From NCBI RefSeq assembly GCF_025499515.1, contig NZ_JAMKFA010000001.1, positions 310,001 to 374,000 on the forward strand: a stretch of 64,000 nt of DNA, given 5' to 3'. The position numbers and the translations under genes were made by a program. Below, piece after piece: positions 1 through 8,244 of the stretch. Below the pieces are notes generated by a model that saw only the letters and a program-made list of their open reading frames with translations, had not been told where the DNA came from and made no database searches. Every line of letters begins with the position of its first letter. Position 1 is the stretch's first letter. The DNA comes from Flavobacterium odoriferum. GTDB lineage: Bacteria > Bacteroidota > Bacteroidia > Flavobacteriales > Flavobacteriaceae.

Positions 1-56
1 GTTTTTTTAGTTTTGTAAATGTTTTATTTTTAGTTTTGTCTAAATTTAATTTTATA

Positions 57-2252
57 ATGTCTAAAATATTTATTTATACAACTCTATTTATTTCGCTTTT
101 TACCTTTTCACAAAACACAATAAAAGGGAAAGTGACCGCTAATAATGAAATTTTAGCTTATGCTAATATTTATATTAAAGAACTAAATAAAGGAGTTGAA
201 ACCAATGAAAATGGTTTATATGAATTTGAAAATATTCCTAACGGTTCCTATACAATTATTGCTTCGTATGTTGGGTTTAAACCCGAAAGAAAAAAAATAA
301 ATGTTTCAAACGAACCGAATCATATTCTAAATTTTAACTTGATTGAAGATGCAAATGTTTTAGATGATGTGGTGGTTTCTGGTACATTAAAACCTGTCTC
401 AAGAATGGAAACACCCGTTCCAGTAGAAGTGTATACAACAGCCTTTTTAAAGAAAAACCCAACTTCCAATATATTTGAAGCCTTGCAAAATGTAAACGGC
501 GTTCGACCTCAACTGAATTGCAACATTTGCAACACAGGAGATATACACATCAACGGGTTAGAAGGTCCATACACCATGGTTACGATTGACGGAATGCCGA
601 TTGTAAGTTCACTTTCAACCGTTTATGGTTTATCAGGAATTCCAAATTCGTTGATTGACAGAGTTGAAGTAGTAAAAGGTCCAGCCTCAAGTTTATACGG
701 AAGTGAAGCGGTTGGAGGTCTAATCAATATCATCACCAAAAAACCAACAACTGCTCCTTTGTTTTCGGCAGATATTTTTTCGACTTCTTGGTTAGAAACC
801 AATGTGGATTTAGGATTTAAAAGTAACATTGGTAAAAATGCGGTTACTTTAGTCGGCATCAATTATTACAACTACAACCAACCAATTGACAACAACAACG
901 ATAATTTTACCGATGTAACCTTACAAGAACGTATTTCGATCTTCAACAAATGGAACTTTGAGCGAAAAAACAACAAAGAATTCACCGTTGCAGGACGCCT
1001 TTTTTACGAAGACCGTTGGGGTGGCGAAATGCAATGGAACAAATCGCATCGTGGTGGTTCTGAAGTTTATGGCGAAAGCATTTACACAAAACGTGTGGAA
1101 CTTTTGAGTAAATATCAATTGCCAACAACAGAAGACATGTATTTGTCGTTTTCCGTAACGGCTCACGATCAAAATTCGGTCTATGGAAATACGATTTACT
1201 TGGCGAATCAAAAAATTGCTTTTGGACAATATACTTGGGATAAAAAATTAGAAAATCACAATTTGCTTTTGGGAGCAGCTTTTCGTTATCAATATTATAA
1301 CGATAATACGACTGCGACTATTTCGGCTGAAAAAACAAAAATTTATAGTGTGTTTCTTCAAGATGAAATAAAATTGGCAGAAAAACATCACATTTTATTA
1401 GGTGCTAGATACGATTACAACAACAATCATGGTAACATTTTTACACCGAGAATTGCCTACAAATGGAATCCAACCGAAAATGATGTTTTCCGAATTAATG
1501 CAGGAACTGGATTTAGAATCGTGAATTTATTTACCGAAGATCACGCTGCTTTAACAGGTTCGAGAGATGTAGTAATTACCGAAGATTTAAAACCTGAAAC
1601 TTCGTACAACATCAATTTGAATTATTTGAAAAAAATCAGATTTGAAAACGGTATTTTTTTAGGATTTGAAACTTCGGCTTGGTACACCTATTTTAACAAC
1701 CAAATTATTCCAGATTACGACACAAATCCAAACCAAATTATTTATTCGAACTTAAACGGATATGCACAAACCTTAGGGATAAGTGGCAATATCGATTTGG
1801 TTACACCTTTCGGAATAAAAGCGATTGTTGGTTTTACTATTATGGAACCTAAAAATGTGCAAAACGGAGTGAGTTCAACACCTGTTTTAACGGAAAAATA
1901 CAGCGCCAATTGGGCGATAACGTACGATATTCCAAAATGGTTTTTATCCATCGATTACACCGGAAATTTATACGGACCTATGCGATTGCCAATTTTGGGT
2001 GATTTAGATCCAAGACCAGACTTTTCTCCTATTTGGAGTTTGCAAAACATTCAGTTTACTTATAAAAAATTTCGTAGTTTTGAACTTTATGGTGGTGTGA
2101 AAAATATTTTGAATTGGACGCCAAACAAAGGGACTCCATATTTAATAGCTGGAGCAGAAGATCCTTTTGGCGAAAATTTTGACGCAACTTATGTGTATGC
2201 ACCCAACCAAGGAATTAGAAGCTTTTTAGGAATTCGATATACTATTTTTTAA
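57..2252 (+). CDS. TonB-dependent outer-membrane receptor
   Basis: A 731-residue outer-membrane receptor. The ATG at 57 starts a typical signal peptide (MSKIFIYTTLFISLFTFSQ); an in-frame TTG at 36 would put seven residues before it and is less likely. A carboxypeptidase-regulatory-like beta-sandwich (about residues 20-100) is followed by a plug domain (roughly 115-220, with the TIDGMPI and VEVVKGPASSLYGSEAVGG segments) and a C-terminal beta-barrel ending in an aromatic residue (RYTIF). The plug carries a NCNIC pair (Cys155, Cys158), which might bind metal or form a disulphide. Such receptors take up siderophores, heme, cobalamin or similar ligands using TonB energy; the substrate cannot be read here. 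Its stop codon overlaps the start of the lycopene cyclase gene (TAATG). Confidence 0.93.
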   Translation: MSKIFIYTTLFISLFTFSQNTIKGKVTANNEILAYANIYIKELNKGVETNENGLYEFENIPNGSYTIIASYVGFKPERKKINVSNEPNHILNFNLIEDANVLDDVVVSGTLKPVSRMETPVPVEVYTTAFLKKNPTSNIFEALQNVNGVRPQLNCNICNTGDIHINGLEGPYTMVTIDGMPIVSSLSTVYGLSGIPNSLIDRVEVVKGPASSLYGSEAVGGLINIITKKPTTAPLFSADIFSTSWLETNVDLGFKSNIGKNAVTLVGINYYNYNQPIDNNNDNFTDVTLQERISIFNKWNFERKNNKEFTVAGRLFYEDRWGGEMQWNKSHRGGSEVYGESIYTKRVELLSKYQLPTTEDMYLSFSVTAHDQNSVYGNTIYLANQKIAFGQYTWDKKLENHNLLLGAAFRYQYYNDNTTATISAEKTKIYSVFLQDEIKLAEKHHILLGARYDYNNNHGNIFTPRIAYKWNPTENDVFRINAGTGFRIVNLFTEDHAALTGSRDVVITEDLKPETSYNINLNYLKKIRFENGIFLGFETSAWYTYFNNQIIPDYDTNPNQIIYSNLNGYAQTLGISGNIDLVTPFGIKAIVGFTIMEPKNVQNGVSSTPVLTEKYSANWAITYDIPKWFLSIDYTGNLYGPMRLPILGDLDPRPDFSPIWSLQNIQFTYKKFRSFELYGGVKNILNWTPNKGTPYLIAGAEDPFGENFDATYVYAPNQGIRSFLGIRYTIF

Positions 2253-3391
2253 TGCAACATTATCATTACATTTTCACAGGTTCAGGATTATCGGCTTTGA
2301 TGACCGTTTACGAATTGCTTTTATCTGGAAAATTTGACGAAAAATCTATTTTACTAATTGATGAGAATACTAAAAAAGTAAACGATAGAACTTGGTGTTT
2401 TTGGGACGAAGACAATTTGTTCGAAGAAATCGTCTCAAAAAAATGGAATCAATCTGTTTTTGCGAATGAAAAATTCAATCGGGTTTTAGAACTAACACCT
2501 TATCAGTACAAAAAAATAAATGGTTTGGATTTTTATGAATTGGTTTTCAAAAAGATTTCCGAACATAAATACATTCATTTTCTAAATCAAAAAATAGTTG
2601 ATTTTACAGAATTAGGGAATCATTGTGTTGTAAAAACGGAAAATGAAACATTTACATGTAATAAAGTATTCAATTCAATTTACAACCCTAAAGTTGTTAC
2701 AGCTCAAAATAAATTCCCATTAATTCAACAACATTTTATCGGTTGGTTTATCAAAAGTAAAGAAGCGGTTTTTACTCCAAATTGTGCTACTTTCATGGAT
2801 TTTTCGGTGGAACAAAAAGGTAATACGCGTTTTATGTATGTTTTACCAACATCAGAAAATGAAGCCTTGTTAGAATACACGTTGTTTTCAAAAGACTTAC
2901 TTTCAAAAGAGGAATATGAATCTGAAATCAAGAAATACATTGAAAATCTCGGAATAACCGAATACGAAATCATCGAAAAAGAACAAGGAAATATTCCGAT
3001 GACATGTTATCCTTTCTGGAAACACAACACGAAAAACATCATCAATATTGGGTCGGCTGGCGGTTGGACAAAAGCAAGTACAGGTTATACTTTTAAAAAC
3101 GCTTCAAAAAAATCGAAAGCTTTAGTTCAATTTCTAAAATCAGAATCCGACTTTTCGAAGTTTCATAAAAAAGATAAATTTTGGTTCTACGATTTATTGT
3201 TGTTGGATATTTTGAGTTCAAAAAACGAATTAGGCTCCAAGATATTTTCTTCGATGTTTAAAAAAGGAAGTTCGACTGTGATTTTTAAATTTTTAGATGA
3301 AGAGACTTCTATTTGGGAAGATTTACAAGTCATTTGGAAATGTCCAAAAATGATGTTTGTAAAAGCACTTTTTGGAAGAATTTTAAAATAA
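2252..3391 (+). CDS. crtY: Lycopene beta-cyclase
   Basis: A 379-residue FAD/NAD(P)-fold protein that should cyclise the ends of lycopene to beta-ionone rings in carotenoid synthesis. The N-terminus has the dinucleotide-binding motif GSGLSA (residues 10-15), then the family hallmark NDRTWCFW (44-51) and the downstream GSAGGWTKASTGYTF segment typical of CrtY-type cyclases. Its length is normal for the family. The start overlaps the receptor stop by one base, so the two are translationally coupled. No other carotenoid genes are nearby, so the pairing with a TonB receptor is unusual rather than part of a crt cluster. Confidence 0.9.
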   Translation: MQHYHYIFTGSGLSALMTVYELLLSGKFDEKSILLIDENTKKVNDRTWCFWDEDNLFEEIVSKKWNQSVFANEKFNRVLELTPYQYKKINGLDFYELVFKKISEHKYIHFLNQKIVDFTELGNHCVVKTENETFTCNKVFNSIYNPKVVTAQNKFPLIQQHFIGWFIKSKEAVFTPNCATFMDFSVEQKGNTRFMYVLPTSENEALLEYTLFSKDLLSKEEYESEIKKYIENLGITEYEIIEKEQGNIPMTCYPFWKHNTKNIINIGSAGGWTKASTGYTFKNASKKSKALVQFLKSESDFSKFHKKDKFWFYDLLLLDILSSKNELGSKIFSSMFKKGSSTVIFKFLDEETSIWEDLQVIWKCPKMMFVKALFGRILK

Positions 3392-3431
3392 GAGTAAACT
3401 ATCAAATCATAACAAATCTTTATGAATTGCC

Positions 3432-3464
3432 TTTCAGTAACAAGCAAAAAACTTTGTAACTTTG
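3432..3464 (+). promoter_or_regulatory. Bacteroidota-type promoter for bacilliredoxin
   Basis: A perfect -7 element TAACTTTG lies at 3457-3464. A weak -33 (TTTC at 3432-3435) sits 21 bases upstream. The predicted transcript starts near 3471, about 20 bases before the ATG at 3492. Confidence 0.55.
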
Positions 3465-3491
3465 CACTCGTTAACTTATAACATAAAAATT

Positions 3492-3902
3492 ATGTATCCA
3501 GAAGAAATGGTAAAACCAATGCGCGCTGAATTAACAGAGGCTGGTTTTCAAGAATTATATAGCGCTGAAGCAGTAGAAAATGCTTTAAAAAATGAAGGAA
3601 CTACTTTGGTAGTAATCAACTCGGTTTGTGGTTGTGCTGCAAGAAATGCACGTCCGGGAGCAAAAATGAGTTTAGATGGTGCTAAAAAACCTTCACAATT
3701 AGTAACTGTTTTTGCAGGTGTAGACAAAGATGCAGTTGATGCAGCGCGCCAACACATGTTTCCTTTTCCTCCATCTTCGCCATGTATGGCTTTGTTTAAA
3801 AATGGTGAATTAGTTCACATGTTAGAACGTCATCATATCGAAGGTCGTCCGGCAGAATTAATTGCTGAAAATTTAAAAGACGCTTACAACGAATATTGCT
3901 AA
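3492..3902 (+). CDS. BrxA/BrxB family bacilliredoxin (YphP/YqiW-like)
   Basis: A 136-residue thioredoxin-like protein with the Cys-Gly-Cys active site of the YphP/YqiW family (Cys46, Cys48 in [13 protein letters not shown]). In Firmicutes this family removes bacillithiol from S-bacillithiolated proteins; in Bacteroidota it is presumed to act on comparable low-molecular-weight thiol adducts. The ATG at 3492 gives the family N-terminus MYPEEMV. A TTG frame opening at 3462 lies inside the promoter -7 box and is rejected. It is a monocistronic unit with its own promoter and terminator. Confidence 0.88.
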   Translation: MYPEEMVKPMRAELTEAGFQELYSAEAVENALKNEGTTLVVINSVCGCAARNARPGAKMSLDGAKKPSQLVTVFAGVDKDAVDAARQHMFPFPPSSPCMALFKNGELVHMLERHHIEGRPAELIAENLKDAYNEYC

Positions 3903-3923
3903 GATACTATGCTGGCATACAAT

Positions 3924-3957
3924 AAAATCCACCGAAACATTGGTGGATTTTTATTTT
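3924..3957 (+). terminator. Rho-independent terminator after bacilliredoxin
   Basis: AAAATCCACC (3924-3933) pairs perfectly with GGTGGATTTT (3942-3951) across an 8-base loop and runs into a T-rich tail. Confidence 0.85.
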
Positions 3958-3971
3958 ATAGCTTACTTTTG
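3940..3971 (+). promoter_or_regulatory. Promoter for the acyltransferase-desaturase pair
   Basis: TTG (3940-3942), then 21 bases, then TACTTTTG (3964-3971) fits the Bacteroidota sigma consensus. The -33 element lies inside the upstream terminator hairpin. The ATG at 3989 follows closely, so the leader would be only about ten bases. Confidence 0.6.
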
Positions 3972-3988
3972 CCCAAATTGGTTTTTAC

Positions 3989-4723
3989 ATGGAAAAAATT
4001 CTTTCATACCCACTTTCTATTCTATACACGTTAGTTTTTTTTATTTGGTTGTTAATATTTCATCCGATTCAATGGGTTTGTTTTAATTTATTTGGATACA
4101 ATGCACATCGTATAAGTGTTGCTTATTTAAACCTTTGTTTAGTTAGAACCGCACATTTACTTGGTACGACTTATCATATTGAAGGCATGGAAAATGTTCC
4201 TGAAAATAAGCCTTTAATCATAGTTGCCAATCATCAAAGTTTACACGATATCACTACTATTATTTGGTTTTTGCGAAAAGTACATCCTAAATTCATCAGT
4301 AAAATTGAACTTGGGAAAGGAATTCCGAGTGTTTCTTATAATTTACGCCATGGTGGTTCCGCTTTAATTGACAGAAAAGATCCAAAACAAGCGTTACCTG
4401 AAATTAAAAAAGTAGCCGAATTAGTTAATAACAATAATTACTCTGTGGTGATTTTCCCAGAAGGAACAAGAAGCAAAACCGGAACACCTAAACCTTTCGC
4501 GGTGAATGGATTAAAAATGTTATACAAGTTTGCTCCAGATGCCTACTTCTTGCCAATTACTATAAATAATTCGTGGAAAATGACTAAATTTGGTACTTTC
4601 CCTCTCGGATTAGGAACTCGTTTAGAATTTACCATTCATAAACCTATGAAAATTTCAGAACATCCGTTTGAAGAAATTTTTGAAAAAACCGAAACTATAA
4701 TTACAAAACATATTAAAATATAA
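3989..4723 (+). CDS. 1-acyl-sn-glycerol-3-phosphate acyltransferase family protein
   Basis: A 244-residue PlsC-type acyltransferase that would transfer an acyl chain to a lysophospholipid or related lipid at the inner membrane. The catalytic HX4D motif is in NHQSLHD (His82, Asp87) and the substrate-binding FPEGTRS is at about 156-162. One hydrophobic segment near residues 8-30 should anchor the N-terminus. It sits five bases upstream of an acyl-ACP desaturase gene, and the pair probably works in membrane lipid synthesis. A second PlsC-like gene lies at 52554-53294. The exact acyl acceptor is not determined by the sequence. Confidence 0.88.
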   Translation: MEKILSYPLSILYTLVFFIWLLIFHPIQWVCFNLFGYNAHRISVAYLNLCLVRTAHLLGTTYHIEGMENVPENKPLIIVANHQSLHDITTIIWFLRKVHPKFISKIELGKGIPSVSYNLRHGGSALIDRKDPKQALPEIKKVAELVNNNNYSVVIFPEGTRSKTGTPKPFAVNGLKMLYKFAPDAYFLPITINNSWKMTKFGTFPLGLGTRLEFTIHKPMKISEHPFEEIFEKTETIITKHIKI

Positions 4724-4728
4724 CCCCC

Positions 4729-5727
4729 ATGTCTATACAAAACGTCCGCTTGGAAGTAATGCAATTTTTGGAAAAAAAAGTGGATAACTTCGTGGAAGAA
4801 TTCTTAATCCCTGTCGAGAAAATTTGGCAACCTACTGATTTACTTCCTGATTCTTCAAAAGAAAATTTTTTAGAAGAAGTAAAAGAATTACGTGAAATAG
4901 CTAAAGATTTACCTTATGATTTTTGGGTTACTTTAGTTGGAGATACCATTACCGAAGAAGCTTTGCCAACATACGAAACTTGGCTAATGGATGTTGAAGG
5001 CGTTACTCAAAAAGGAGAAAACGGTGATAACGGTTGGGCAAAATGGTTACGTCAATGGACAGGTGAAGAAAACCGTCACGGAGATGTATTAAACAAATAT
5101 CTTTATCTTTCGGGAAGAGTAAATATGCGTGAAGTTGAAATTACTACGCACCATTTAATAAACGATGGTTTTGATCCAGGAACTGGAAGAGATCCATATA
5201 AAAACTTTGTATTCACCAGTTTTCAAGAATTAGCAACTTATGTTTCTCACAATCGTGTTGCGCAATTGGCTAAGAAATTTGGCGATAAAAAACTACACAA
5301 AATGTGTAATTTAATTGCAGGAGACGAAATGCGTCATCACTTAGCGTATAGCGAATTTGTAAAACGTATTTTTGAAGTAGATCCGAGCGAAATGATGTTA
5401 TCATTTCAATACATGATGAAGAAAAAAATTACGATGCCAGCTCATTTGATTAGAGAATCTGGTGAAAGTATTGGAACTGCTTTTGAAAAATTCTCAGAAT
5501 CAGCTCAGCGTTTAGGTGTTTATACCGCAATGGATTATGTGGATATTCTTCAGAAATTAAATGAGAAATGGGAAATTGATAAAATTGGTAATCTTACAGA
5601 TGAGGCTGAAAAAGCACGTGATTATCTAATGAAATTACCAGCTCGTATGGCAAAAATTTCTGAACGTTTAGTCGTTCCTGCCGAGAGTCAACTTTTCAAA
5701 TGGGTAGAACCGGCTTTAGCTAGATAA
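4729..5727 (+). CDS. Acyl-[acyl-carrier-protein] desaturase
   Basis: A 332-residue soluble di-iron desaturase of the stearoyl-ACP desaturase family, introducing a double bond into ACP-bound fatty acids with O2 and reduced ferredoxin. Both di-iron EXXH-type helices are visible: EENRH (residues 113-117) and DEMRHH (199-204). The fold is all-helical with no membrane segments. It follows the PlsC-like gene by five bases and is closed by a strong terminator. An electron donor is not adjacent; the ferredoxins encoded elsewhere in the window are only candidates. Confidence 0.9.
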   Translation: MSIQNVRLEVMQFLEKKVDNFVEEFLIPVEKIWQPTDLLPDSSKENFLEEVKELREIAKDLPYDFWVTLVGDTITEEALPTYETWLMDVEGVTQKGENGDNGWAKWLRQWTGEENRHGDVLNKYLYLSGRVNMREVEITTHHLINDGFDPGTGRDPYKNFVFTSFQELATYVSHNRVAQLAKKFGDKKLHKMCNLIAGDEMRHHLAYSEFVKRIFEVDPSEMMLSFQYMMKKKITMPAHLIRESGESIGTAFEKFSESAQRLGVYTAMDYVDILQKLNEKWEIDKIGNLTDEAEKARDYLMKLPARMAKISERLVVPAESQLFKWVEPALAR

Positions 5728-5752
5728 ACTTATAAATTCTAAAAAAAAAATT

Positions 5753-5785
5753 AAATTCCAATTTTACACAAGATTGGAATTTTTT
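5753..5785 (+). terminator. Terminator after the desaturase
   Basis: AAATTCCAAT (5753-5762) and ATTGGAATTT (5773-5782) form a 10-bp stem with a 10-base loop, followed by T residues. Confidence 0.8.
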
Positions 5786-5797
5786 ATATCATCAGAA

Positions 5798-6442
5798 ATG
5801 ACAATAATAGACAACACTATACTTTTTGTAAAACAACAATTAGAAAATGCAGAAGGAGGTCACGATTGGTTTCACATTGAACGCGTCTATAAAAATGCTT
5901 TGTTAATTGCTGAAGGCGAAGATTGCAATTTAACTGTAGTGAAGCTTGGTGCTTTATTACACGATATTGCTGATTCAAAATTTCATGGTGGCGATGAAAC
6001 GGTTGGTCCGAAAACAGCTCGTGCTTTTTTAGAATCGCAAAATGTAAAAGAAGATATCATTTTACATGTAATTGCAATTATTGAAAATATTTCGTTTAAA
6101 GGTGGGAATTTCGAAAAGAAATTCAATTCCAAAGAACTAGAAATTGTGCAAGATGCTGATCGATTAGATGCTATTGGCGCTATAGGAATTGCTCGTACTT
6201 TTAATTATGGTGGATTCAAAAATCGTCCATTATACAATCCGAATATTCAACCAAACATGAATATGAATAAGGAAGAATATAAGAATAGTGAATCGCCAAC
6301 TTTGAATCACTTTTACGAAAAACTATTACTTTTAAAAGATAAAATGAATACCGAAACTGGTAAAAAAATTGCTCAAAAACGCCATGATTTTATGGTAACT
6401 TTTTTAAGTCAATTTTATGCAGAATGGGAAGGAGAAATCTAA
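5798..6442 (+). CDS. HD-domain phosphohydrolase
   Basis: A 214-residue HD-superfamily metal-dependent phosphohydrolase. The metal ligands are readable: His26 (WFHIERV), His55-Asp56 (LLHDIAD) and a later Asp in QDADRLDAIG. This matches the small stand-alone HD proteins related to YedJ; the substrate (nucleotide or other phosphate ester) is unknown. The ATG at 5798 is preferred; the in-frame TTG at 5774 lies within the upstream terminator stem. The 3' end overlaps the convergent LytTR gene by four bases. Confidence 0.85.
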   Translation: MTIIDNTILFVKQQLENAEGGHDWFHIERVYKNALLIAEGEDCNLTVVKLGALLHDIADSKFHGGDETVGPKTARAFLESQNVKEDIILHVIAIIENISFKGGNFEKKFNSKELEIVQDADRLDAIGAIGIARTFNYGGFKNRPLYNPNIQPNMNMNKEEYKNSESPTLNHFYEKLLLLKDKMNTETGKKIAQKRHDFMVTFLSQFYAEWEGEI

Positions 6443-7254
6443 CCAATAACTAAAAATTCTTTCAAAGACTCTATTGCAGATTTAGAAACAGGAATCATTT
6501 CGTCAATAAACTTAAGTTTAACAGAAGACTTTCTGTTTTTCGTTTCTATATTAATAACCTTACTCATATTAATAATATAAGAACGATGCACTTTTAAAAT
6601 TTGTTTTATTGGTTGTACTTGGTCAGAAATTAAAGAAAAACTATTACGAATAATATCTTTTTCAATCTGTTTCTCATGATTTAAATAAAAAACCAAAACA
6701 TAATTCCCTAAAGCTTCTATCATTACTAAATCATCAATATCTAAGATGATTTTTTCATGTTTATTTTTGCCTTCAAGTATAATTTTTTGTGGTTCGATAT
6801 AATCAGGGTTTTGTTTACTTTTTTTCTTATAAAAAATATAAAAATCTAAAAACTTAATAGCCGCAAAATTTACAATTCCAATAAAGGTTATATAGTAAAA
6901 CAGTCTCCCATCGTATACATAAGAATCGGTAAAATTTCCATCTATGTAACTGATGTAAAAAGAATTAAAAATCAAAATATATAAAAGAACGAAAGCTAAA
7001 ATGAACAAAAAAGACATAATATCTTTTCCAAAACTCCAATTATTAGGGTCTTTATATCTTTTAAAAATAATATGAAAAGTAAGATAAGATATTCCTGCAA
7101 TCAAAGAATATGCACCAATAAAATGCAAAACCCATGCTGTTGGACGATTTGGATTATCAAAAGCTTCAAATTGCAATAAAACAAATGTAATGATTGCTAT
7201 AATTGAAGCGGTGATTACAGGTTTTCGGTAAGAAAATTCAATAGAAGTTTTCAT
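6439..7254 (-). CDS. Membrane-bound LytTR-family transcriptional regulator
   Basis: A 271-residue protein with four predicted membrane segments in the first about 150 residues, then a LytTR DNA-binding domain (about 165-271) with the typical VMIEALGNYVLVF and LKVHRSYIIN segments. It has no receiver domain, so it is a membrane-anchored one-component regulator. It lies 78 bases downstream of a secreted-protein gene on the same strand. Two direct repeats with 21-bp spacing stand upstream of that gene (8151-8188), which is the geometry LytTR proteins often bind. The signal sensed is unknown. Confidence 0.85.
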   Translation of the reverse strand: MKTSIEFSYRKPVITASIIAIITFVLLQFEAFDNPNRPTAWVLHFIGAYSLIAGISYLTFHIIFKRYKDPNNWSFGKDIMSFLFILAFVLLYILIFNSFYISYIDGNFTDSYVYDGRLFYYITFIGIVNFAAIKFLDFYIFYKKKSKQNPDYIEPQKIILEGKNKHEKIILDIDDLVMIEALGNYVLVFYLNHEKQIEKDIIRNSFSLISDQVQPIKQILKVHRSYIINMSKVINIETKNRKSSVKLKFIDEMIPVSKSAIESLKEFLVIG

Positions 7255-7332
7255 TTATTTATTGTTACAAATACAAAAATAACGCAATGCATTTTAAAAC
7301 AAATACATTTAACTATTTTTAAAAGATAAAAA

Positions 7333-8088
7333 TTATCGAATTCTTTTTACTACTAAACTTGAAGTTCCGTTTGTGTCAAAATTTATGGTTGTTGAATCTC
7401 CGTCTCGATAAGATCTAAATCTGAGAATATCATTTGCATTTAAAACTAAATACTGAGTAAAATGAATTGAAAATTGACCATTACTTCCACTATCTTCAGG
7501 TGCAACACCTCTAATTTTTTCACCAACATCAGTGCCATTAATATTTAAACGCATATTTAAATAAACTTCAATATCACTTGCTCTTAATGAAAAATTGCCT
7601 GTGATTTCATATAAACCTGCTTCTGTAATTCTTAAATCAGTATTGTTAATTTTTTGAAATAATGTTGTTTCTTCATTCCAATCTACAATATTAAAAATAT
7701 CTATATAAACTCCAGCTGTGTTAGAAAAATTCACTGAAGTTGTATTATTTCTACACTTAATTGTTTTATTGATTTTAGTGTCTGCGATTGCTCGCCATTC
7801 AAGTCCATCCCAATAATAAAAACCTGGAACAACATTATATGGGAAAGTTCCGGAGGTTGCAGTATTATAAATCAAAGTTCCGGCAGGTGGTGTTGCTGTT
7901 ACAGGAGCAACAACATTTCTTGAAGTTAAAGCAATTCTTGGTATTAATACACCAGAGTTTGCGCTTTCTACTTTAAATTGCACTCCATTTTCAATAATTG
8001 TTGTACCAATTGCTACTTGAGAAAAAGCACTACTATTTACTAACAAAGCACATAGAAAAAGTAAAGGGGTAGAGAGAGATTTTTTCAT
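7333..8088 (-). CDS. Secreted surface protein with QVAIGTT-type N-terminus
   Basis: A 251-residue protein with a signal peptide (MKKSLSTPLLFLCALLVNSSAFSQ) followed by the conserved start QVAIGTT and a segment (residues about 60-110, with AGTLIYNTATSG and GFYYWDGLEW) seen in many flavobacterial surface or tail-fibre-like proteins. The C-terminal about 130 residues look like a beta-sandwich with alternating hydrophobic strands, resembling C1q/TNF-like trimer domains; that is inference. The ATG at 8088 gives the signal peptide directly; the frame extends 11 codons upstream to 8121. A minus-strand -7 box TATTTTTG lies at 8106-8113. The truncated gene at the window end has the same N-terminal architecture. 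Confidence 0.8.
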   Translation of the reverse strand: MKKSLSTPLLFLCALLVNSSAFSQVAIGTTIIENGVQFKVESANSGVLIPRIALTSRNVVAPVTATPPAGTLIYNTATSGTFPYNVVPGFYYWDGLEWRAIADTKINKTIKCRNNTTSVNFSNTAGVYIDIFNIVDWNEETTLFQKINNTDLRITEAGLYEITGNFSLRASDIEVYLNMRLNINGTDVGEKIRGVAPEDSGSNGQFSIHFTQYLVLNANDILRFRSYRDGDSTTINFDTNGTSSLVVKRIR

Positions 8089-8150
8089 TGTACATGTATT
8101 TAGTGCAAAAATACTATACAATTGAGTAATGCTTATTTTTAAACAATATT

Positions 8151-8188
8151 TTATACGAAAATGTTCATTTTTTACACGAAAATGCTTA
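8151..8188. repeat. 21-bp-period direct repeat, candidate regulator site
   Basis: Two copies of TTAyACGAAAATGyTyA (8151-8167 and 8172-8188) match at 14 of 17 positions with an exact ACGAAAATG core at 8155 and 8176. They lie 40-90 bases upstream of the predicted start of transcription of the secreted-protein gene. The spacing of two helical turns suits a dimeric regulator on one DNA face. Confidence 0.5.
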
Positions 8189-8201
8189 CTCCAAAATTAA
8201 A

Positions 8202-8231
8202 TACGGCTTTTAAAATTAATCAAAAGCCGTA
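8202..8231 (-). terminator. Terminator after glutamate dehydrogenase
   Basis: TACGGCTTTT (8202-8211) pairs perfectly with AAAAGCCGTA (8222-8231) over a 10-base loop. It lies 14 bases beyond the gdhA stop, with T-rich sequence following on the minus strand. Confidence 0.8.
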
Positions 8232-8244
8232 AAATTTAATTTCA

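Noticed and set aside
57..2252. Heme receptor role for the TonB-dependent protein
   Set aside because: The heme genes are over 9 kb away and no heme-receptor motif or HmuY-like partner is present; the substrate is left open.
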